DNA of 64,000 bases from Sphingobium sp. Leaf26. Lineage in GTDB: Bacteria > Pseudomonadota > Alphaproteobacteria > Sphingomonadales > Sphingomonadaceae. Numbering within the stretch: the stretch's first letter is position 1; every line of letters starts with the position of its first letter. Made by a program: the position numbers and the translations under genes. Shown piece after piece: positions 43,815 through 52,403 of this stretch. Below the pieces are notes generated by a model. That model saw only the letters and a program-made list of their open reading frames with translations, ran no database searches and was not told where the DNA came from. The stretch is taken from the NCBI RefSeq assembly GCF_001421665.1, contig NZ_LMKV01000012.1, positions 454,185 through 518,184 on the forward strand. Reading direction: 5' to 3'.

Positions 43815-44678
43815 TTGCCTGTGAATAAGGGGCGGAAAGTCCTTTGGGCGCTTCTGGCCCTGATTCTGATCGTCGCAGCGCTTGCCCTGTGGCTCATCCA
43901 CAATGCCAGCGCCATGCCGGTCGTGCGGCGGGCCGAGATCGTGCTGCCCTTTCCGGCCGATGCGCCGCGCAAGGCGGTGACGGTCGCGCTGCTGACCGAC
44001 ACGCATCTGTCCGGGCCGGACAACAGCCCGGAGCGGTTGGCGCGGATCGTGGCGCAGATCAACAGGTTGAAGCCCGATCTGATCCTGCTGGGCGGGGACT
44101 ATATCGGCGATGACAAGGGCGGGTCGATTCATGATGCGCGGGCCAGCATCGCGCCCTTTGCCGGGTTGCGCGCGCCGCTGGGCGTGGTGGCGGTGCTGGG
44201 GAATCACGACAGCCGCAGCAAGATCAATCGCCGGGCGCTGAGCGGGTCGGACTGGCGGGCGGCCTTTGCGAAGATCGGCATCACCCTGTTGCAGGACAGC
44301 GCGGTGCGGCGCGGGCCGCTGGCGGTCGGGGGATTGAAGGACATCTATACCCGCAGGATCGACCTGCCCGGCACGCTGGCGGCGATGGCGCGGGTCGGCG
44401 GCGCGCCGGTCATCCTGTCGCATGGGCCGGATGTGTTTCCGCAGGTGCCAGACGGGCGGTCGCTGACGCTGGTGGGGCATACCCATTGCGGGCAGATCGC
44501 CTTTCCCGTTGTCGGCATCACCTATGTGCCGTCGAAATATGGCACCCGCTATGCGTGCGGTCTGTATCGCGATGGCGCGCGCACGATGATCGTGTCGGGC
44601 GGGGTGGGGACGAGCAGCGCGCCGTTCCGCATGCTGGCGCCGCCGGACCTGTGGCTGATCACCATTCGCCCGGCATGA
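43815..44678 (+). CDS. Membrane-anchored metallophosphoesterase (YkuE-like)
   Basis: A 287-residue calcineurin-like phosphoesterase. An N-terminal membrane helix (VLWALLALILIVAALALWLI) precedes the dimetal motifs DTHLS, GGDYIGDD, GNHDSR, LSHGPDVF and GHTHCGQI. Related YkuE/LpxG-type proteins hydrolyse phosphoester or pyrophosphate bonds of lipids at the membrane; substrate here is unknown. Start is ambiguous: TTG at 43815 is five bases from the AGGAG contributed by the repeat, and GTG at 43821 is eleven bases away. Confidence 0.88.
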   Translation: MPVNKGRKVLWALLALILIVAALALWLIHNASAMPVVRRAEIVLPFPADAPRKAVTVALLTDTHLSGPDNSPERLARIVAQINRLKPDLILLGGDYIGDDKGGSIHDARASIAPFAGLRAPLGVVAVLGNHDSRSKINRRALSGSDWRAAFAKIGITLLQDSAVRRGPLAVGGLKDIYTRRIDLPGTLAAMARVGGAPVILSHGPDVFPQVPDGRSLTLVGHTHCGQIAFPVVGITYVPSKYGTRYACGLYRDGARTMIVSGGVGTSSAPFRMLAPPDLWLITIRPA

Positions 44679-44797
44679 AATTCTTGTCACCGCGCGGCCA
44701 TGGCGCTGTTGCGTGACGGTCATTAATGGCATGGCGATAACTTCACCCTATATGGGCGGATATCTGACTTAATTTCGGTTCGACGGGGCTTTCCTGC

Positions 44798-46621
44798 ATG
44801 TGCGGTATCATTGGAATCATCGGCAAGGACGACGTTGCGGAACGGCTGGTCGACGGCCTGAAGCGGCTGGAATATCGCGGCTATGACAGCGCCGGGGTCG
44901 CCACCGTGCATGACGGCGCGATCGACCGGCGGCGGGCAGAGGGGAAGCTCAACAACCTGGTGAAGGAACTGGCGGGATCGCCGCTGCCCGGAACGACCGG
45001 CATCGCGCATACCCGCTGGGCCACGCATGGCGCGCCGACGACCAGCAATGCCCACCCCCATGCGACCGGCGAGGTGGCGCTGGTGCACAATGGCATCATC
45101 GAGAATTTCAAGCCGCTGCGCGAGGAACTGATCGGGCGCGGGCGGACCTTCGACAGCCAGACTGATACCGAAGTGGTCGCCCATCTGGTGAGCGAGTTGG
45201 TGGAGCAGGGGGCCAGTCCCAGGGACGCGGTGGCGCAGGTGCTGCCGCGCCTGCATGGCGCATTCGCGCTGGCGATCCTGTTCCGCAGCCATCCCGACAT
45301 GCTGATCGGCGCGCGGCTGGGGTCGCCTTTGGTGGTGGGCTATGGCGATGGCGAGACCTATCTGGGGTCGGACGCGCTGGCGCTGGCGCCGCTGACGCAG
45401 CGCATCGCCTATCTGGAGGAGGGCGACTGGGTCGTCATTACGGCACAGGGCGCGGAGATTTTCGACAAGGACAATGTGCCGGTCGAACGGCCGGTGACGA
45501 TTTCCGGCGTGTCCGGCGCGATGATCGACAAGGGCAATCATCGCCATTTCATGCAGAAGGAAATCTACGAGCAGCCGGTCGTCGTGGCCCAGACGCTCAA
45601 AGCCTATCTGCAACGGATGGACGATCGGGTGTCGTTGCCGATCCCCGATTTCGACCTGTCGGCGATCCGCCGCGTCACCATCGTCGCGTGCGGCACCAGT
45701 TTCTATGCCGGGATGGTCGCGCGCTACTGGTTCGAGCAGTTCGCGCGGGTGCCGGTGGATTTGGATTTCGCGTCGGAGTTCCGGTACCGCGATCCTGTGA
45801 TGGAGGAAGGGGGCCTTGCCCTGTTCATCAGCCAGTCGGGCGAGACGGCCGATACGCTGGCGGCGCTACGCTATGCGCGGGCGCAGGGGCAGAAGATCGC
45901 GGTCGTCGTCAACGTGCCGACCAGTTCGATGGCGCGCGAGGCCGACCTGCTGCTGCCCACCCATGCCGGGCCGGAAATCGGCGTGGCGTCGACCAAGGCC
46001 TTTACCTGCCAGTTGGCCGTTCTGGCCGCCTTCGCCGCAAATCTGGCGCGGGCGAAGGGGCGGCTGACCCTGGCGGAAGAGAAGGAGATCGTGCGGCATC
46101 TGGCCGAAGCGCCCGCCGCGATCAACGGCGCGCTGGCCTATGACGAGGCGATCGAGGCGATGGCGCACCATATCGTGCCGGCGCGCGACGTACTCTATCT
46201 GGGGCGTGGCACCGACTATCCGATCGCGCTGGAAGGCGCGCTGAAGCTGAAAGAGATCAGCTATATCCATGCCGAGGGCTATGCCGCAGGCGAGATGAAG
46301 CATGGGCCGATCGCGCTGATCGACGAACTGGTGCCGGTGATCTGCATCGCGCCGTCGGGGCCGTTGTTCGAGAAGACCGTGAGCAACATGCAGGAAGTGC
46401 AGGCGCGCGGCGGCAAGGTGGTGCTGATTTCCGACTATGACGGGGTAAAAGCGGCGGGCGAGGGGTGCCTGGCGACCATCACCATGCCCAAGGTCCACCC
46501 GCTGATCGCGCCGATGGTCTATGCCGTGCCGGTGCAGTTGCTGGCCTATCATGTCGCGGTGCTGAAGGGCACGGATGTGGACCAGCCGCGCAATCTGGCG
46601 AAGAGCGTGACGGTGGAGTGA
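44798..46621 (+). CDS. glmS: Glutamine--fructose-6-phosphate aminotransferase (isomerizing)
   Basis: A 607-residue GlmS. The Ntn glutaminase domain begins with catalytic Cys2 (MCGIIGIIGKDDVAERLVDG), with RRAEGKLNNL and THGAPTTSNAHPH; two SIS isomerase domains contain ACGTSFYAGMVARYWFE, ISQSGETADTLAALRYA, LGRGTDYPIALEGALKLKEI and the end DQPRNLAKSVTVE. It makes glucosamine-6-phosphate, the first step toward UDP-GlcNAc. No glmS ribozyme-like leader is evident in the 119-bp upstream gap. The stop overlaps a microprotein start. Confidence 0.97.
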   Translation: MCGIIGIIGKDDVAERLVDGLKRLEYRGYDSAGVATVHDGAIDRRRAEGKLNNLVKELAGSPLPGTTGIAHTRWATHGAPTTSNAHPHATGEVALVHNGIIENFKPLREELIGRGRTFDSQTDTEVVAHLVSELVEQGASPRDAVAQVLPRLHGAFALAILFRSHPDMLIGARLGSPLVVGYGDGETYLGSDALALAPLTQRIAYLEEGDWVVITAQGAEIFDKDNVPVERPVTISGVSGAMIDKGNHRHFMQKEIYEQPVVVAQTLKAYLQRMDDRVSLPIPDFDLSAIRRVTIVACGTSFYAGMVARYWFEQFARVPVDLDFASEFRYRDPVMEEGGLALFISQSGETADTLAALRYARAQGQKIAVVVNVPTSSMAREADLLLPTHAGPEIGVASTKAFTCQLAVLAAFAANLARAKGRLTLAEEKEIVRHLAEAPAAINGALAYDEAIEAMAHHIVPARDVLYLGRGTDYPIALEGALKLKEISYIHAEGYAAGEMKHGPIALIDELVPVICIAPSGPLFEKTVSNMQEVQARGGKVVLISDYDGVKAAGEGCLATITMPKVHPLIAPMVYAVPVQLLAYHVAVLKGTDVDQPRNLAKSVTVE

Positions 46622-46794
46622 GTGGGGGCGCCACCTTCGTCATCATACTGATGCTGGCCTTTTTCGGGCTGGCCTGGTGGAACGACCGGCATGGCGAAGG
46701 CCGCCGCCGGCGTGGTAGCGGGGGCGATGGTGGTGGTAGCGATTCAGGCTGTGGCGCGGATGATGGATGCGATGGCGGGGATGGTGGCGATTAG
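46618..46794 (+). CDS. 58-aa single-pass microprotein translationally coupled to glmS
   Basis: A GTG start overlaps the glmS stop by four bases (GTGA) with GGTGGAG just upstream. The product has one membrane helix (TFVIILMLAFFGLAWWNDRH), a basic patch (EGRRRRG) and a Gly/Asp/Ser/Cys-rich tail (GGGSDSGCGADDGCDGGDGG), giving inside-positive topology. I do not recognise it beyond similar Gly-rich membrane microproteins in alphaproteobacteria. Coupling hints at a role near GlmS or the envelope, not more. Confidence 0.65.
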   Translation: MSGGATFVIILMLAFFGLAWWNDRHGEGRRRRGSGGDGGGSDSGCGADDGCDGGDGGD

Positions 46795-46834
46795 GTTGGT
46801 TTGATCCCGGCAAAGCGTAGCTGGGTGAGGGGGG

Positions 46835-46860
46835 AGGCTGGCGCAAGGCCAGCCTGTTTT
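46835..46860 (+). terminator. Rho-independent terminator after glmS/microprotein
   Basis: AGGCTGGC (46835-46842) pairs with GCCAGCCT (46848-46855) around GCAAG, followed by GTTTT. A wider pair AGCTGGGTGAGGG (46819-46831)/CCCTCACCCAGCT (46876-46888) encloses it. Confidence 0.8.
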
Positions 46861-46875
46861 CGTGAGGTTGCCTCG

Positions 46876-46945
46876 CCCTCACCCAGCTTCGACCAGGCAG
46901 CAAGCTGCCAAGTCTGGGCAGCCCTCTCCCCCTGAGGGGAGAGGG
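46876..46945. repeat. Dispersed repeat with GGGGAGAGGG palindrome
   Basis: The stretch starts CCCTCACCCAGCTT, contains GGCAG-CAAG-CTGCC (46896-46909) and ends in a perfect 10-bp hairpin CCCTCTCCCC-CTGA-GGGGAGAGGG (46922-46945), 9 bp from the convergent nitrilase gene. I associate this arrangement with repeats common in sphingomonad and Caulobacter intergenic DNA. It may also terminate transcription in both directions. Confidence 0.75.
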
Positions 46946-46954
46946 ATCAGAGGT

Positions 46955-48568
46955 TTACCCGCCGCCCGGTGCATTGTGGCCGCCGGCGGGGACGGGGCCG
47001 CCGCTGGGGGCGTGGCTGTGGTCGGGATTGCTGTCCCATTCGATATGGTAGAGGTCGAAGCGGCGGTCGCGCAGGTTGCGGACGGTGCCTTCGGCGCGCG
47101 CCCAGCTCAGGTCGGCGAGGTTGACGTCCGCCATCGTGAGCGTCTCGACATTTTCGGTCGATTCCGCCGCGATGCCGTCGCGGGCGAAGGGCAGGTCGCA
47201 GGGGGTCAGGATCGCGCTCTGGGCGTATTGGATGTCCATATTGTCGACGTTCGGCAGATTGCCGACATTGCCCGACATGACGACATAGCATTGATTTTCG
47301 ATCGCGCGGGCCTGCGCGCAATAGCGGACGCGCAGATAGCCGAGGCGCGAGTCGGTGCAGAAGGGCACGAAGATGATGCGCGCGCCCTGATCCACCAGAC
47401 GGCGGGCCAGTTCGGGAAATTCGCTGTCGTAGCAGATGAGCACGCCGATCGGGCCGCAGTCCGTCTGGATCACGTCGAGGGAATCGCCGCCCTTGATGTT
47501 CCACCAGAAGGCTTCGTTGGGGGTCGGGTGGATCTTTTCCTGGGTGTGGATGGAGCCGTCGCGCAGGGCGACATAGGCGATATTCTGGATGTCGCCATCG
47601 TCGGCGCGGGTCGGGTGGGAGCCGCCGATGATGTTGATATTATATTCCAGCGCCATCCGTCCCAGTTCCTTGGTCAGGCGCGGGGTGTAGCCGGTCAGCT
47701 TGTCGATCGCCTCGATCGGGCTCAGCTTCTTCGTTTCGAAGGAGAGGAGCGGCAGGGTGAAGAGTTCGGGGAAGATGATGAAGTCCGACCGGTAATCCGC
47801 CGCGACATCGACGAAATATTCGACATTGCGGATGAATTCGTCGAAATTCTCGACGGCGCGGGCCTGAAGCTGGCAGGTGGCGATGCGGACGCTTTCGACG
47901 CCGCGCGGCACCCGCATTTCAGGCGCTTCGTCGGGATCGACATAGGGGTTGCGCCAGACGAGATGGGCGGCGTGGCCGTCCGACTGCTTGTCTTCGGGCA
48001 GGTAGTTTTCGAGGATGCCGAGCGGTTCGAACTGGTTCTTGAGCTGGAAGCTGATGACCTGATCGCGCATCTTGCCGGTGACGACCTTGTCCAGATAGTC
48101 CTGCGGCCCCTGAACGCGGCGCCGGGCGCGGGCATAGCCGGGCATGCGGCCGGCGATGACGATGCCGTGCAGGTCCAGTTCCTCGGCCAGTTCCTTGCGC
48201 TCGTCATAGAGGCGCTGGCCGATGCGCAGGCCGCGCAGTTTGGGATCGACCGCCATTTCATAGCCGTAGAGCCATTCGCCCGCCGCGCTGTGCCGGGTGC
48301 CGAAGCCGTTGGCGGTAATCTCGTCCCAGTCGTGGGCGGCGAAGGCCATCGCCTTGCTGACCCGCATGGTGGCGCAATAGCCGACCACCTTGTCGTCATA
48401 GAGGGCGACGAAGCAGCCATTGGGGAAATTGTTGATCTGCCCGCGCAGGGTGGCGAGCGAATAATTGGGCAGGCCCGGATAGACACGGGCGATCAGCCGC
48501 TGGATGCCGCGCACGTCGGACGGCAGGGCGGCGCGCGTTTCGAGACGCTTCTTGGCGGTGTTGGTCAT
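46955..48568 (-). CDS. GNAT acetyltransferase / carbon-nitrogen hydrolase fusion protein
   Basis: A 537-residue two-domain protein. Residues about 10-200 form a GNAT-like domain (LPNYSLATLRGQINNFPNGC, VVGYCATMRVSKAMA, DPKLRGLRIGQRLYDERKEL), and about 230-510 a nitrilase-superfamily amidase with the E-K-C triad in IIFPELFTLP, EKIHPTPNEAFWW and LICYDSEFPELARR. The fusion is a recognised architecture. It probably hydrolyses an amide, with acetylation of the same or another amine; substrate unknown. It lies downstream of icd with its own palindromic repeat in front. Confidence 0.9.
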   Translation of the reverse strand: MTNTAKKRLETRAALPSDVRGIQRLIARVYPGLPNYSLATLRGQINNFPNGCFVALYDDKVVGYCATMRVSKAMAFAAHDWDEITANGFGTRHSAAGEWLYGYEMAVDPKLRGLRIGQRLYDERKELAEELDLHGIVIAGRMPGYARARRRVQGPQDYLDKVVTGKMRDQVISFQLKNQFEPLGILENYLPEDKQSDGHAAHLVWRNPYVDPDEAPEMRVPRGVESVRIATCQLQARAVENFDEFIRNVEYFVDVAADYRSDFIIFPELFTLPLLSFETKKLSPIEAIDKLTGYTPRLTKELGRMALEYNINIIGGSHPTRADDGDIQNIAYVALRDGSIHTQEKIHPTPNEAFWWNIKGGDSLDVIQTDCGPIGVLICYDSEFPELARRLVDQGARIIFVPFCTDSRLGYLRVRYCAQARAIENQCYVVMSGNVGNLPNVDNMDIQYAQSAILTPCDLPFARDGIAAESTENVETLTMADVNLADLSWARAEGTVRNLRDRRFDLYHIEWDSNPDHSHAPSGGPVPAGGHNAPGGG

Positions 48569-48588
48569 GGGGGGAAGCCTCCGGGCGC

Positions 48589-48654
48589 GTTCCCCGGCGA
48601 GGGGCGGGGTCCAGTTCCGACGGCAGGACTGGACCCCGGCCTTCGCCGGGGAAC
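48589..48654. repeat. Palindromic element, GTTCCCCGGCGA family
   Basis: Left arm 48589-48615 and right arm 48628-48654 are 27-nt reverse complements with two mismatches and a 12-nt loop. It lies 21 bp upstream of the GNAT-nitrilase start, within its probable leader. The GGGGTCCAG core is typical of dispersed sphingomonad palindromes. It differs in sequence from the elements at 43738 and 51104. Confidence 0.88.
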
Positions 48655-48668
48655 ATGTTGGATCATAG

Positions 48669-48701
48669 AAAAAGGCGGCGTCGGATGATCCGGCGCCGCC
48701 T
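48669..48701 (-). terminator. Rho-independent terminator of icd
   Basis: AGGCGGCG (48673-48680) pairs with CGCCGCCT (48694-48701), extended by CGG/CCG past one mismatch, loop ATGAT. The flanking AAAAA (48669-48673) reads TTTTT on the minus strand. Confidence 0.85.
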
Positions 48702-48751
48702 CGTTCCGTTAGCGTACTGAAACCGCGAGCGGTGGGATCAGTTCCACACTG

Positions 48752-48796
48752 GCATTTTCAAGTCGGCCGGGAACCGGCCGACGCCTCGGAAAATGC
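48752..48796 (-). terminator. Double-stem hairpin after icd
   Basis: GTCGGCCGG-GAA-CCGGCCGAC (48762-48782) is enclosed by GCATTTTC (48752-48759)/GAAAATGC (48789-48796). It lies 14 bp after the icd stop and may protect the 3' end or act as a first terminator before the one at 48669. Confidence 0.6.
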
Positions 48797-48809
48797 GCTC
48801 AACAAGGGC

Positions 48810-50033
48810 TTAGGCCCACTTGCCCATTTCGGTTTCGAGGTTGGCGCGGATTGCTTCGAAGAACTGCTCCGTGGTCATCCACGACTGGTCCGGGCCGATC
48901 AGCAGGGCCAGATCCTTCGTCATCGCGCCGCTTTCGACGGTCTGGATGCAAACGCGCTCCAGCGTTTCGGCGAACTTCACCACTTCGGGCGTTTCGTCGA
49001 ACTTGCCGCGGAACTTGAGGCCGCCGGTCCAGGCGAAGATCGAGGCGATCGGGTTGGTCGAGGTCGCCTTGCCCTGCTGATGCTGGCGATAGTGGCGGGT
49101 GACGGTGCCGTGGGCGGCTTCGGCCTCGACGGTCTTGCCATCGGGCGAGAGCAGGACCGAGGTCATCAGGCCGAGCGAGCCGAAGCCCTGCGCCACCTGA
49201 TCCGACTGGACGTCGCCGTCATAATTCTTGCAGGCCCAGACGAATTCGCCGCTCCACTTGAGCGCGGAGGCGACCATGTCGTCGATCAGGCGATGTTCGT
49301 AGACGATGCCGGTGTCCTTGAACTTCTGCGCGAAGCCCTCGGTTTCGAACACTTCCTGGAACAGATCCTTGAAGCGGCCGTCATAGGCCTTGAGGATGGT
49401 GTTCTTGGTCGACAGGTAGACCGGCCATTTCAGGTTCAGGCCATAGTTGAACGAGGCGCGGGCGAAATCGCGGATCGAATCGTCCAGATTATACATCGCC
49501 ATGGCGACGCCCGAACCGGGGAAATCGAACACTTCGCGGTCGATCGTCTCGCCATTTTCGCCTTCGAAGACGAGGCGCAGCTTGCCGGCGCCGGGCACCC
49601 TGAAATCGGTTGCGCGATACTGGTCGCCAAAGGCGTGACGGCCAACGACGATCGGCTTGGTCCAGCCGGGGATGAGGCGCGGCACGTTGGAAATGACGAT
49701 CGGTTCGCGGAAGACGACGCCGCCCAGGATGTTGCGGATGGTGCCGTTGGGTGACTTCCACATCGACTTGAGATTGAATTCCTCGACGCGCTGTTCGTCG
49801 GGCGTGATGGTGGCGCACTTCACGCCGACGCCATATTCACGGATCGCGTTGGCGGAATCGATCGTGATCTGATCGTTCGTCTCGTCGCGCTTTTCGACGC
49901 TGAGGTCGTAATATTTGAGGTCGATGTCGAGATAGGGGAGGATGAGGCGCTCGCGAATCCACTCCCAGATGATGCGGGTCATTTCGTCGCCGTCGATTTC
50001 CACGACGGGGTTCTTCACCTTGATCTTCGCCAT
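48810..50033 (-). CDS. icd: NADP-dependent isocitrate dehydrogenase
   Basis: A 407-residue homodimeric, eukaryotic-like IDH ([20 protein letters not shown]), the usual alphaproteobacterial form rather than the 416-residue E. coli type. The substrate loop [20 protein letters not shown], the metal aspartates in [13 protein letters not shown] and the NADP-binding [16 protein letters not shown] are present. It oxidatively decarboxylates isocitrate to 2-oxoglutarate. Monocistronic with terminators downstream. Confidence 0.96.
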   Translation of the reverse strand: MAKIKVKNPVVEIDGDEMTRIIWEWIRERLILPYLDIDLKYYDLSVEKRDETNDQITIDSANAIREYGVGVKCATITPDEQRVEEFNLKSMWKSPNGTIRNILGGVVFREPIVISNVPRLIPGWTKPIVVGRHAFGDQYRATDFRVPGAGKLRLVFEGENGETIDREVFDFPGSGVAMAMYNLDDSIRDFARASFNYGLNLKWPVYLSTKNTILKAYDGRFKDLFQEVFETEGFAQKFKDTGIVYEHRLIDDMVASALKWSGEFVWACKNYDGDVQSDQVAQGFGSLGLMTSVLLSPDGKTVEAEAAHGTVTRHYRQHQQGKATSTNPIASIFAWTGGLKFRGKFDETPEVVKFAETLERVCIQTVESGAMTKDLALLIGPDQSWMTTEQFFEAIRANLETEMGKWA

Positions 50034-50111
50034 AGCGCCTATTCGCCTTCTTTCTACTGGGTGGAATATGGGGACGCCCTAGGCAAAGCGGCGCCAATGT
50101 TCAACCTTTGA

Positions 50112-50262
50112 GAGTCTGTTTGGAAATGCGCGGAAGAGCGCATTCTGGAAGCTGCACCGGCCCTCACCCCACCCGACTGCCCATCAGCTTGCCATGGCTG
50201 GGTGGTCGGGCAGGGGGGGCGGCCGGTGCGGATATGCCGGAGACGCATTTCAAAACGGCATC
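50112..50262. repeat. Structured inverted-repeat element between icd and psd
   Basis: In this 314-bp gap imperfect ends (GTCTGTTTGGAAATGCG at 50115-50131 versus CGCATTTCAAAACGGC at 50245-50260) enclose a perfect 9-bp pair GCACCGGCC (50155-50163)/GGCCGGTGC (50222-50230) and an inner CTGCCC (50178-50183)/GGGCAG (50209-50214). The whole could fold as one 150-nt arm, like a MITE or structured RNA. No open frame in it is convincing. Confidence 0.6.
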
Positions 50263-50347
50263 CAGGGCCGATATATCTGTGTTGCGTGGACCCTTGGAAG
50301 GGATCGGTCGTTGTCAGGGCGCGGCTCTCTCCCTAAAGACGGTGGCC

Positions 50348-51082
50348 ATGGAAAATGATGAGATCACGATTGCCGCCGGCGGCAATGTCAAATGGCGCTT
50401 CCCTTCGGTTCATCCGGAGGGGATGAAGTTCGGCCTGATCGCCGTGGCGATCACGGCGGTCCTGTTCCTGATGGGGTGGGACATCGTCGGCTGGCTGATG
50501 CTGATCGTGACGATCTGGGTCTTTGCCTTTTTCCGCGATCCGGTGCGTGCGGTGCCGCAGGATGAGGGCGCGATCATCGCGCCGGCCGACGGGCTGGTGA
50601 CACTGATCCAGCGCGTACCGCCGCCGCGCGAGATGGCCGGCGCGAACGGCCTGGGCGACCAGCCGCTGATCCGCGTGTCGATCTTCATGAGCGTGTTCGA
50701 CGTGCATATCAATCGCACCCCGATCGGCGGAACGATCAAGTCGGTCGTCTACATCAGCGGCAAGTTTCTGAACGCGGACCTGGACAAGGCGAGCGAGGAT
50801 AATGAGCGCCAGCATATATTGGTCGAGCGGCATGATGGCGTGCGCATCGGCTTTACCCAGATTGCAGGACTGGTCGCGCGGCGGATCGTGCCGTTCGTGA
50901 AGCCCGGCGACATGGTCGCGGCGGGACAGCGGATCGGCCTTATCCGCTTCGGCAGCCGCGTCGATGTGTATCTGCCCGCCGGCACCGCGCCGCGCGTGAT
51001 GCTGGGCCAGCGCACCGTCGCGGGCGAGACGATCCTGGGCCAGATGGGCGACAGGCGCGTGATTGCGGGTATCCAGCAGTGA
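50348..51082 (+). CDS. psd: Phosphatidylserine decarboxylase proenzyme, short type
   Basis: A 244-residue PSD of the short alphaproteobacterial/archaeal type. Membrane segments lie at about 26-60 ([20 protein letters not shown]), then [38 protein letters not shown] and the self-cleavage site [13 protein letters not shown], where S203 becomes the pyruvoyl group. The start at 50348 (MENDEI) is chosen over a 240-nt in-frame extension through the repeat element. It makes phosphatidylethanolamine from phosphatidylserine; pssA follows. Confidence 0.93.
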   Translation: MENDEITIAAGGNVKWRFPSVHPEGMKFGLIAVAITAVLFLMGWDIVGWLMLIVTIWVFAFFRDPVRAVPQDEGAIIAPADGLVTLIQRVPPPREMAGANGLGDQPLIRVSIFMSVFDVHINRTPIGGTIKSVVYISGKFLNADLDKASEDNERQHILVERHDGVRIGFTQIAGLVARRIVPFVKPGDMVAAGQRIGLIRFGSRVDVYLPAGTAPRVMLGQRTVAGETILGQMGDRRVIAGIQQ

Positions 51083-51103
51083 TGGTGATGCAATTGCCCA
51101 TAT

Positions 51104-51163
51104 CCGTTCGTGCAGAGCCTGTCGAAGGGCGCGAGCGTGTTTCGACAGGCTCTGCACGAACGG
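51104..51163. repeat. Palindromic element, TTCGACAGGCTC family
   Basis: 23-nt arms 51104-51126 and 51141-51163 are perfect reverse complements with a 14-nt loop. The CGTTCGTG-GAGCCTGTCGAA core is a dispersed repeat I associate with sphingomonads. It sits between psd and pssA, where it could adjust relative expression of the two genes. A half-site of the same family is at 52036. Confidence 0.9.
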
Positions 51164-51200
51164 AGGTTGGTGCATTGGTCCTGACATTGGCGGCGCGCGC

Positions 51201-51992
51201 ATGAGCCGGCAGCGGCGCGCGGTGCCGCGCGGGCTGCGGCGGGGCATTACGCTGCGGATGCTGGCGCCGAACGCGGTGACGGCGATGGCTTTGTGCTTCG
51301 GCCTGACCGGCGTGCGCTACGGCATTTCGGGCGAGTGGGAGCGGGCGGTTCTGTCCATCCTGTTCGCCGGCGTGCTCGATGGTCTGGACGGGCGGATCGC
51401 GCGGATGCTGCGCGGCGAGAGCCGGTTCGGCGCAGAACTGGATTCGCTGTCCGATTCGATCGCGTTCGGCGTGGCGCCGGCGTTGATCCTCTATCTCTGG
51501 TCGCTTTATGCCATGCCGAAATTCGGCTGGATCTTCGCACTGGCCCACGCGCTGTCCTGCGCTTTGCGACTGGCGCGGTTCAATGCGGCGATCGATGCGG
51601 ATGAGCAGCCGCACAAGTCGGCCGGATTCCTGACCGGCGTACCCGCGCCGGCGGGGGCTGGGCTGGCCTTCGTGCCGCTTTATCTGTGGCTGGTGACGGG
51701 CGAGGATATTTTCCGCGCCTGGTATGTGGTGGCACCATGGGCCGCTTTCGTCGCCTTCCTGATGATTTCCAACATCGCGACCTATAGCTGGTCGGCGCTG
51801 CGGTTGCGCAAGCGCATCCGGCTGGAGATGATCGCGCTGGCGGGATTGCTGGCGGCGTTGCTGGTGACGGACCCGTGGCTGACGCTGCTGATGATCTGCG
51901 CCGTCTATGTGGCGCTGATCCCGTTCGGCGTCATGTCCTATGCCAAGGTGCGCAGGCAGCGGGAAAGTGCGGCGGCAGCGACGACCGGATGA
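51201..51992 (+). CDS. pssA: CDP-diacylglycerol--serine O-phosphatidyltransferase
   Basis: A 263-residue type II PssA with about seven membrane helices. The CDP-alcohol phosphotransferase signature DGLDGRIARMLRGESRFGAE and the following LDSLSD (D-x2-DG-x2-AR-x8-G-x3-D-x3-D) is intact at about residues 58-82. It makes phosphatidylserine for the adjacent decarboxylase. Start at 51201 (MSRQRRAVPRG), 118 bp after psd and beyond the palindromic repeat. Confidence 0.93.
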   Translation: MSRQRRAVPRGLRRGITLRMLAPNAVTAMALCFGLTGVRYGISGEWERAVLSILFAGVLDGLDGRIARMLRGESRFGAELDSLSDSIAFGVAPALILYLWSLYAMPKFGWIFALAHALSCALRLARFNAAIDADEQPHKSAGFLTGVPAPAGAGLAFVPLYLWLVTGEDIFRAWYVVAPWAAFVAFLMISNIATYSWSALRLRKRIRLEMIALAGLLAALLVTDPWLTLLMICAVYVALIPFGVMSYAKVRRQRESAAAATTG

Positions 51993-52035
51993 ACTGGTCC
52001 GACTGTCTGAACCGGGATTGTAAGAAGAAAGAGGC

Positions 52036-52058
52036 TTCGACAGGCTCAGCCCGAACGG
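52036..52058. repeat. Half-site of the TTCGACAGGCTC repeat family
   Basis: A 23-nt sequence matching the right arm at 51141-51163 at 20 or more positions, without a facing inverse arm. It lies between convergent pssA and the small membrane protein gene. Confidence 0.75.
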
Positions 52059-52092
52059 GATGGGGGAAGCCCTATTGTTCAGGCTTCGTCGT

Positions 52093-52344
52093 TCAGGCGG
52101 CCAGCGCGCTGCTGTGCGTGATCCGGGTCGTGCGGGGAGCCGACTGCGCCACGCGCGGGCGGCGGATGCGGATGTTATAGACCGGCGGGTTCTGGGGGAT
52201 CGGTTCGAACTGAAGCGCGGCCACCATCTTGTCATGATAGTGGGCGAACATCCAGGCGATGGTGCCGATCGCCAGCAGGAACGCGGCGGAAAACAGGGTT
52301 GCGGCAACAAGAGCGAACATAAGGATCACTTTCTGTCTTGCCAT
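52093..52344 (-). CDS. Small single-pass membrane protein, possible SOS gene
   Basis: An 83-residue protein: MARQKVILMFALVAATLFSA continuing to IGTIAWMF forms one or a tight pair of membrane segments, followed by a hydrophilic segment (HDKMVAALQFEPIPQNPPVY) and a basic tail (RIRRPRVAQSAPRTTR). I do not recognise a family. The ATG at 52344 has no clear Shine-Dalgarno. A GTTC-N7-GTTC box 60-75 bp upstream suggests LexA control, which recalls SOS-induced small membrane division inhibitors such as Caulobacter SidA; functional equivalence is speculation. Confidence 0.65.
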   Translation of the reverse strand: MARQKVILMFALVAATLFSAAFLLAIGTIAWMFAHYHDKMVAALQFEPIPQNPPVYNIRIRRPRVAQSAPRTTRITHSSALAA

Positions 52345-52403
52345 CTACACGACATGGCGCATTATGACGGATTGAACGGTGGTTAACCGTATTTGTTCCA
52401 TCT

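Noticed and set aside
44679-44797. glmS ribozyme upstream of glmS
   Set aside because: The gap is only 119 bp and shows no P1-P2 core-like pairing; such ribozymes are a Gram-positive feature.
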